Origin: Aeriscardovia sp.
Lineage (GTDB): Bacteria; Actinomycetota; Actinomycetes; Actinomycetales; Bifidobacteriaceae
Assembly (NCBI GenBank): GCA_017632945.1
Contig: JAGBQH010000006.1
Span: 1 to 64,000 of the forward strand
Reading direction: 5' to 3'
Length of the DNA stretch: 64,000 nt
The notes below the pieces were generated by a model. That model saw only the letters and a program-made list of their open reading frames with translations, ran no database searches and was not told the origin of the DNA. Both the position numbers and the translations under genes were made by a program. Below are positions 59,101 through 64,000 of the stretch, piece after piece; the first letter of the stretch is position 1, and each line of letters starts with the position of its first letter.

Positions 59101-59536
59101 TTTCCCCAAAAAATGCGTTTATTTTTTCATAATTATTTTCCAGTACTTCGGCAACGCATTGGTTAATGCCCGCATCAGACAATGGGACCATTTGGGGATC
59201 TACTCTAATTAAAAGTCCATACTGCCTCACTATCCCCTGTATAAAAGAGTCATAGGTTTGAACTCTGATAGATCCTTGTTGCTCGTTTTCCTCTTCCTTT
59301 AATCTATTTGCAGCTCTTTTTGCCAACTCATGAGAAGCTTTTCTTGTAAATGTGAGTCCCAATACAGATTGGGGCTTAGCCCCATCGCGTATAACCTTGC
59401 ATATTTTTTCCACCATAGTCGCGGTTTTACCGCTACCGGCGCCTGCCACCACCAAAAGATGTTTTTCCTTCGAGTCAATTACAGCTTTTTGCTCCGGATT
59501 CGGGTTAAACTCTTTTCCGCTTGAGTTTTTGGGCAT
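56117..59536 (-). CDS. adnB: AdnB-like UvrD-family helicase-nuclease
   Basis: 1139 residues. Complete SF1A helicase: Walker A GAGSGKTATM near residue 33, LGLTFTRKAS, DEYQDTN (motif II), GDPQQAIYGFRG (motif III), ETFRNKKNI, TIHQAKGLEWDTVIIVG (motif V) and VALTRPKGDLLL (motif VI). C-terminal RecB-like nuclease with DLTVVDWKTGQ and a following QLDVYRLAL. In mycobacteria AdnB is the dominant motor of a heterodimer that resects double-strand breaks. Starts with a good GGAGAAG ribosome site, 15 bases after adnA. Confidence 0.92.
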   Translation of the reverse strand: MPKNSSGKEFNPNPEQKAVIDSKEKHLLVVAGAGSGKTATMVEKICKVIRDGAKPQSVLGLTFTRKASHELAKRAANRLKEEENEQQGSIRVQTYDSFIQGIVRQYGLLIRVDPQMVPLSDAGINQCVAEVLENNYEKINAFFGEIESIDSNFSLSYSSKDLQDAVKKFTAQTLNFLVDENHLDFKSAAKEVEKWSKDWHDSLQYLNAHASSDDEKKRINQLLCNAKLRELVVDLSLKYYQLREENNLAEYGDFTLYALKLIHDYPSIAEEYRKRFRYVFLDEYQDTNHTQGILIKLLFENGPAVTAVGDPQQAIYGFRGTTPGAFDYFKSAFKDVKQLNLPETFRNKKNIVDLANHITERLPEKDRLSLRSREEGGKVCALIYKNKEGQNEELGPKAALKFIIQKREENPYGTIAILGRDNQDLLDYQKILDENKIPCILTGKSEFDNKNPIARDFKEILAAATDPFASRQVEDLLLSPRYSLSLQDMYKVAGKVSSKNKDMNPDKDKEHPDPVLTLPIYLRSLDEMQIIEPLPSEDAGADRKSGIEILTRFVRNVKSVESASFSGLESAVTEAWKALDLNADVAIANELLGSLPYEKLTLEDALEAVRSYKADLESDQSPTVQGFLGWIENYQKDFRPKDSEESRSKEAQPPVELMTIHQAKGLEWDTVIIVGMQNELGKQNEDKDFSSDKFGEGTIPKVGKESLWIDSPDAAPANLRTDLDDFDKNYAKACQSFNNPSQLSSDALLECLEDLYREEINKNMQEEAHVAYVALTRPKGDLLLISRCPQNLFSKNSGIANVSRHGGLFWGDAVKFILGSDGEFEGRILEEVKKHDNFAVFSNDGDLKALVEEANQNGEDKEEEVAKNWPVQIEEGLRQNLQKGAQKVEDAPKEGEGGELYRKARNLLEYEKTRKEHRQKLVEHLNLVSTTALQKLSINGDLKDFIRPMPSHPSPAAEAGTQFHAWIAAYLDPSEAEKVRIDEKYENKISCWKRTFKCSDWSKRTCMGTEVPYCISLDRGDLSKIVVTTKLDAVFEGDLDGNCKDGDLTVVDWKTGQAPTSKKEKCKKLFQLDVYRLALSRVLHKDLSSIHACLYYVSDGGKQIDAEDKSEEEIVDEILKADRGELKVFEDENPEESYE

Positions 59537-59551
59537 ATTTCTTCTCCTTTC

Positions 59552-62500
59552 CTATCTACCTAATCCATAAATCGTCATAGTTTCTTTTATACGATCCAGC
59601 TCCTCATTATTTTTGTAAGCTGTATCTTCTTCCCTCAACTCAAAATGGGCCGAGTCTACGTACCTAACCACATAGAAGAACTTGGAAAGCATGTAAAAGA
59701 CCCATGGGAGAAGATTTATGCACTCCCGCTTTTTATCCTCAGGAGTCAATTCCTTTAGGACTCTCAAAATGGGATTGGAGGAGTCTGGAATGTCTTTCTT
59801 TTCTATCAAAGGCGTTTCAGATCCTACCTTCCTTTGGAACTCACTTAAACTGCCGTCATTAAGACCGCCTTCTTTGTTAAAAATGCACGGCTGAAAATAT
59901 CTCTCATAGGTAAAGCGCTTATCCCTGCCACATACGAAAGTAGTATCGTCTTTAGCTTTGGCAGTGGCAGGGTAAGGTTCCTTTTCAATGGAAAATAGCA
60001 TCGACTTATCTGCAAACACTCCGCCGCCCCAGTGGATCTTTTCCGCATCTCCAGGATTTTTTGTTTCTCCCGGGAAAAACAGGAGCAGTTGGTAGCAAAG
60101 GAGTTGAAGATCGGAAAAATCCTTAGATTTATTACAGTAACTATGTCCAGTTTTGTAGTCTATGACGTAATTGATGCCTCCATCCCTCTCTTCAAACCTG
60201 TCTATTTGGCCGCTAATGCTGATAGTTTTATCCTTAACATCATTTAGACCTTCAAAATTGCCCAGTTTTTCCAGAGCTTCTATAAGATCGGATTCTCTAA
60301 TATCAATACCCTGAAATTCACTTGTGCCTCTCACAAGATCGAGAATATTTTTTAAAGTGAAAGTAGAATTTATCCATTTTTCGGGCATGGCTTTTACTAA
60401 ATCAGGCATATTTGATAGGGGGCCTTCGGTTCCACTAGGCTTTAAAGTATTCACAAAATAGGTCGCAAGATTTTCCATTGCCTTGCTGGCCTTTCGCCTG
60501 TAAGTGCCCTTTTCCAGAGGGCTCCAATCTACATTCGCCTCCGCCTCAGCTTCAAATTTATCCATTAACTTTTCTTTGACTTCCTCGATCGCCTTCTTTA
60601 CAGCCATTTCGGAGTTGTCTATGCAGATGCCTTTGAGCTGATCTAAACCTTGCTCTGTTGCCCATTGAGCACAGGCGTGAATCGCAGTTCCAAACTGCGC
60701 CTTGCTCCCAGATTTTGTAGGACCCATATATCGGCTGTCTTGCAAAATGCTGTTTACTGGCTTGCTCCAAAGATTGTCAACCCGAGAGGGACTTAGAGAG
60801 ATTACGTCACGTCCGGTTTGGATAAATTCCCTAGCATCAGGCTTTTGCATAAAGCTCCAGGATGCCGGATTTGCAGATTCTATTTGCGTGCTCAATAGCT
60901 TCAGGGCGCAGGCAGCGTCCTTGGCTCTTTTTTCGTCACCCACCTTGATGGCTTTGGCCAAAACCGCTCGGCAGTAGTCACTCATTCCAGACAGACTGCT
61001 GCTTCTAAGATCCAAATCTTTTAGAATGCGATCTTTAAAATCGGCATCCTCGTCTTTCCTTTCATCCGAGGATAAATCTTTAGAAACTAGCCTCTCATCT
61101 TTTTCCTTAGCTCCTTCAAGAGCGCTTAAACGAAATAGGGGAGTATGTTCCTCGTCTTCTACTGTCAAAAACACAGTTTTGCCGTTAGATCTGCTGGAAG
61201 CCACCAACAGGGATCTTAGGTTGGAGTAGCTTTCCTCCTCCGAAAAGCGATCTTGAATATTTTTCTCTTTAGGGACGTTGTCGGGAGAAACTTCTCCTAC
61301 TTTTTCGTTAGTTACTACGGCTTCCAATAGGCGGGTGAAGAAGAGGCCTTCCATAGGGGATTTATTCCAAACCTCTTCCTGGGCATCTGGAATCCAGACT
61401 TTGTTAAATCTTTTCGATTCCACTCCAACAGGAGAAGAAAGGGTGACTGCTTCGTCTTTTGGAGCTACATGAGCCAGAGAATCTGAATCTATAGAAGCAC
61501 CAGACACTCTTTGGATAAATTCAGGAACAGTTTCCCCATCCGGCCCAATCTGGGCTAAATGTTGAAGGCGTATCAGTTGATCTAGCCATTCATTAATATT
61601 GCTAGATATCTCACCCGATTCAAGGGCGAGGTGCTGCCATAATTCTGGCCTGCTTTTCTTCTCCCATATCTGCCCATCTTCACCGCCCACTTCGTTGTCT
61701 TTTTTAATCCAAAGAGGTTCGTCCCATAGATTCCAGAAGAGTTGGGGAATGTCTCCAACGCTACACTTGGCCTTATCTATTGAAGTAAATAAATGAGCCA
61801 GGGAAGTTGTGTGGGATTTCAATTCACTCAGGTAGTCCTTCTTGCGATCGCGAGTAGAACCATCTTCTCCCGCAGTTTCCTTCTCGAATCTTCCCAGCAT
61901 TTCTTTTCTATATTCCGGATTTACCAAAAGGAATAGGAAAAAGGCATTCAAATCTTTGTCTTCCTCTCCATTCCACTCCTCCCAGCTCTTAAATCCGGTA
62001 AATGCAGTTTTTTCTTCATCTTCCCCGTGGTTTAAAACATTGAGTATGGCAGTGAAGATCCTTGAGGAAATCTCAAAATCAGTAGCTGAATTTTTATCTT
62101 CAATTTGGAAAAGGGGAGAATTAATAATATTTTTTATTAGGGAAAAAACTTCCTCGCTGCCTGTCTGCTTGAAGGCATTTTCTCCAAGGGAGGCATAGTA
62201 GGAAAGCTTCATAAAAGAAAGCATTGCCTGAACAACCAGGCTATTTTTAATGGGCTCTTCATTGACGGAAGTGTACTTGAAAGGAATACGGCTCGCTTTT
62301 AGCCTTTCACCAACTTTGTGCAGAAAAGCATTTTCATTAGATACTACAGCTAAGTCCCTCCAATGGGGAGAGTAGTCTCTTCCTCCCTCTTTCCCTTTAG
62401 ACTCAAGCATATAGTCCGAAATTTCGTGCGTTAGAAAGTCCAGTTGTTCTTCTTCGCTATCTAACTTTCGATACTCGAAGCATTTCTCATCCTCATCGGA

Positions 62501-63616
62501 GGCTTCTCCATCTGGTTTCCCAGGCCTGTCAGGAATAGGAACATCCTTTATAAACCATGAGCCTATGTTGTTGCTTATGCCCCTTAAAAACTTCGACTTG
62601 GATAGACCATCCACCCCTTCTTTTCCTGAAAGGCTATAAGAGGCACAGTTAAAGTCTTTCCCCTTCTCCAAAATAGAGAGGATATCGGGCATGGCGCCCT
62701 TGTAGCCCTGTACGGATTCGTCATCGTTACCTACAAAAATGATGGGCACGTTTCTGTTATGCATTTCCTTTAGTAGGGCATAGGCAGCTAAATTTAAATC
62801 CTGGCAATCATCTACTATGACAACCGCCGGAAGATCGCCATTTTCTTCTTTTACCTTTAAAGCAGCTGCATTTAGCATAGAGGAATTATCAAAGAAGTTA
62901 TCTCCATAGTCTTCGGAATTGCGAACTTTGTCAGCATATTCCATTCTTAGGCTTTGAACTAAGTTCCAGCTAAGTCTTCCACGCCCTAGCTCGTCTGCTC
63001 CCTCATAACTTCTTAAGGACTGCTCGTAGGGTTGAAGTGCGCCTTTTTCAAGGCCGATCCCTAATTCGTCAAACCGTGCGAAAGCTTCGCGGAGACGAGT
63101 GATGAACCCAACTTGAAGAAAAATTTTTTTAAAGAGTTCATATGTGGTTTGCCCGGTACCGGAGTCATTGTCTACGAAATTTATATACTCCCTTAATTCA
63201 TTGCAGACTCGGCAATCATCATCATTTTCTACATGATCTATATGCGACTTTATAACTTCAGTTATTAATTTTGTCTGTGAAGTAACGTCTAAAAGCCGCA
63301 CGTTAGGATTGGTTCTCTTTAGAATCCAAAATGCTAAAGCATTAGATGTTTTGACAGGGCGTGGATCTCGAAGATACGGCTGGCCCTGAGCTATTTCCAA
63401 GCTTAAATCATCTGCAACCGGCCTCTGAGAGGTGAGCATAAAAGCTCGCCCCTCTCTTAAATCTTCGACTAAATTCTCATTTGCTAAGATTTTCTTACAG
63501 AGAGTAGTTTTCCCCGAGCCGCACGGACCGGAGAACCGAAGGCAATGATGCTCTTTGATGGCCTCTACTGCCTTGGCAACTGCTTCCTTTTGGCTTAGTG
63601 GAGCTGAGGCATCCAT
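59552..63616 (-). CDS. adnA: AdnA-like UvrD-family helicase-nuclease
   Basis: About 1354 residues from ATG at 63616, which has AAAGGAAG just upstream; the frame opens at a TTG eight codons earlier. SF1 helicase with Walker A GPCGSGKTTLC near residue 30, motif II reduced to VDDCQD (no Glu in DExx), GNDDESVQGYKG, PVGVESKRFNKVW and VASSRSNGK. C-terminal nuclease: GTAIHACAQW, NYVIDYKTGHS, QLLCYQLLLF. Non-canonical motif II fits the less active AdnA partner of AdnAB. Encoded before adnB. First gene of the adnA-adnB-rnj-pepN unit. Confidence 0.9.
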   Translation of the reverse strand: MDASAPLSQKEAVAKAVEAIKEHHCLRFSGPCGSGKTTLCKKILANENLVEDLREGRAFMLTSQRPVADDLSLEIAQGQPYLRDPRPVKTSNALAFWILKRTNPNVRLLDVTSQTKLITEVIKSHIDHVENDDDCRVCNELREYINFVDNDSGTGQTTYELFKKIFLQVGFITRLREAFARFDELGIGLEKGALQPYEQSLRSYEGADELGRGRLSWNLVQSLRMEYADKVRNSEDYGDNFFDNSSMLNAAALKVKEENGDLPAVVIVDDCQDLNLAAYALLKEMHNRNVPIIFVGNDDESVQGYKGAMPDILSILEKGKDFNCASYSLSGKEGVDGLSKSKFLRGISNNIGSWFIKDVPIPDRPGKPDGEASDEDEKCFEYRKLDSEEEQLDFLTHEISDYMLESKGKEGGRDYSPHWRDLAVVSNENAFLHKVGERLKASRIPFKYTSVNEEPIKNSLVVQAMLSFMKLSYYASLGENAFKQTGSEEVFSLIKNIINSPLFQIEDKNSATDFEISSRIFTAILNVLNHGEDEEKTAFTGFKSWEEWNGEEDKDLNAFFLFLLVNPEYRKEMLGRFEKETAGEDGSTRDRKKDYLSELKSHTTSLAHLFTSIDKAKCSVGDIPQLFWNLWDEPLWIKKDNEVGGEDGQIWEKKSRPELWQHLALESGEISSNINEWLDQLIRLQHLAQIGPDGETVPEFIQRVSGASIDSDSLAHVAPKDEAVTLSSPVGVESKRFNKVWIPDAQEEVWNKSPMEGLFFTRLLEAVVTNEKVGEVSPDNVPKEKNIQDRFSEEESYSNLRSLLVASSRSNGKTVFLTVEDEEHTPLFRLSALEGAKEKDERLVSKDLSSDERKDEDADFKDRILKDLDLRSSSLSGMSDYCRAVLAKAIKVGDEKRAKDAACALKLLSTQIESANPASWSFMQKPDAREFIQTGRDVISLSPSRVDNLWSKPVNSILQDSRYMGPTKSGSKAQFGTAIHACAQWATEQGLDQLKGICIDNSEMAVKKAIEEVKEKLMDKFEAEAEANVDWSPLEKGTYRRKASKAMENLATYFVNTLKPSGTEGPLSNMPDLVKAMPEKWINSTFTLKNILDLVRGTSEFQGIDIRESDLIEALEKLGNFEGLNDVKDKTISISGQIDRFEERDGGINYVIDYKTGHSYCNKSKDFSDLQLLCYQLLLFFPGETKNPGDAEKIHWGGGVFADKSMLFSIEKEPYPATAKAKDDTTFVCGRDKRFTYERYFQPCIFNKEGGLNDGSLSEFQRKVGSETPLIEKKDIPDSSNPILRVLKELTPEDKKRECINLLPWVFYMLSKFFYVVRYVDSAHFELREEDTAYKNNEELDRIKETMTIYGLGR

Positions 63617-63703
63617 ATGCTTCCTTTCAAAACGTTGCAAGGATTAATGTACAGAAATAATACTACGGAATAGTAAGAGGTATGAAAAACGGTAAAAAAG
63701 CAG

Positions 63704-64000
63704 TTGTCTGTAATCGACTACATTGAAGGCGAGCAAAGACCTTTTTCCCAGCTCCCTTTCAATGCCAGGGATGCTGTAGCATTTTGCCAACTTCCCTACA
63801 TGCATATGCCCGGTTTCATACCAAAATTCGTAGAACAGGGACAACTGGATGATTTCTTTAACCAGGAGGCTTCGTGGGATCTTAAAACGCCCGTGGGAGA
63901 AGATATACCCGATTCCAAACCCAATCCTCACTCCCACGCTTTGGTGAAGCCCAACCCGGTGCCATTAAAAGACCTACTAAAGCGCGAACTATATCCCTCG
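63704..64000 (+). CDS. DUF2974 (Mbeg1-like) protein, start only
   Basis: Translation from TTG at 63704 gives MSVIDYIEGEQRPFSQLPFN and continues open to the last base, so the gene is partial at the 3' side. The PFNARDAVAFCQLPYM segment matches the start of DUF2974/Mbeg1-like lipase-fold proteins (family recognised from pattern). TTG is the only usable start after the in-frame stop at 63683; no strong Shine-Dalgarno. Divergent from adnA. A 97-codon minus-strand frame over the same bases is a shadow. Confidence 0.75.
   Translation, partial: MSVIDYIEGEQRPFSQLPFNARDAVAFCQLPYMHMPGFIPKFVEQGQLDDFFNQEASWDLKTPVGEDIPDSKPNPHSHALVKPNPVPLKDLLKRELYPS

Noticed and set aside
63644..63937. 97-codon minus-strand frame at the right edge
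   Set aside because: The plus-strand DUF2974-like frame over the same bases is protein-like; the minus frame has no support.

Overview
The window looks like chromosomal DNA of a medium-GC actinomycete. Supporting signs are membrane proteins of the actinobacterial DUF3043 and DUF4191 types, an AdnA/AdnB-like helicase-nuclease pair, an actinobacterial-style RNase J, a TlyA/NAD-kinase block, an ECF (YkoE-type) vitamin transporter fused as in bifidobacteria, frequent TTG/GTG starts and tRNA genes without encoded CCA. Gene order and the inserted LigA resemble Bifidobacteriales, but this assignment is inference. No plasmid, phage, IS, CRISPR or rRNA signature was seen.

Layout. 1-3.0 kb: two divergent secreted-protein genes, one Ser-rich and cut by the window edge, one a large transglutaminase-like protein with GC-richer codon use, followed by a 668-base stretch without a recognisable gene. 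3.7-32.4 kb: one very long run of minus-strand genes. Read in transcription order it holds an M20 peptidase, two YkoE-like S components, a fused ECF ATPase/permease, an rRNA methyltransferase, pheS-pheT, DUF4190 and TPR proteins, tlyA, nadK, an unknown gene, nadD, prs, tRNA-Gln, a GlmU uridylyltransferase domain, a histidine phosphatase, a Ser-rich membrane protein, a CxxC protein, tRNA-Ala, an orphan solute-binding lipoprotein, leuS, a class IV aminotransferase, holA, tsaE-tsaB-rimI-tsaD (t6A modification), tRNA-Arg and sdaA.

32.4-39.9 kb: DUF3043 (+), then two paralogous 14-TM drug exporters, each with its own TetR regulator and a palindromic operator, separated by DUF4191. The second TetR gene overlaps the end of mrp. 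38.7-45.8 kb: a tightly overlapping operon thiolase-mvaA-mvaS-ligA-mrp-tetR carrying the upper mevalonate pathway (acetyl-CoA to mevalonate). 45.9-49.3 kb: a large uncharacterised protein translated with peptide deformylase. 49.4-51.6 kb: a plus-strand SDR plus aldehyde dehydrogenase pair ending at a strong bidirectional terminator. 51.7-63.6 kb: adnA-adnB-rnj-pepN on the minus strand. 63.7-64 kb: the start of a DUF2974-like gene on the plus strand, running off the window.

Most of the content is housekeeping. I did not find a convincing new defence or biosynthetic system. The features most worth following are the acetyltransferase-less GlmU, the orphan CxxC gene between inverted 11-mers, the secreted transglutaminase-like protein, the unknown 879-residue partner of deformylase, the unknown gene occupying the usual recN slot, and the duplicated YkoE subunits.
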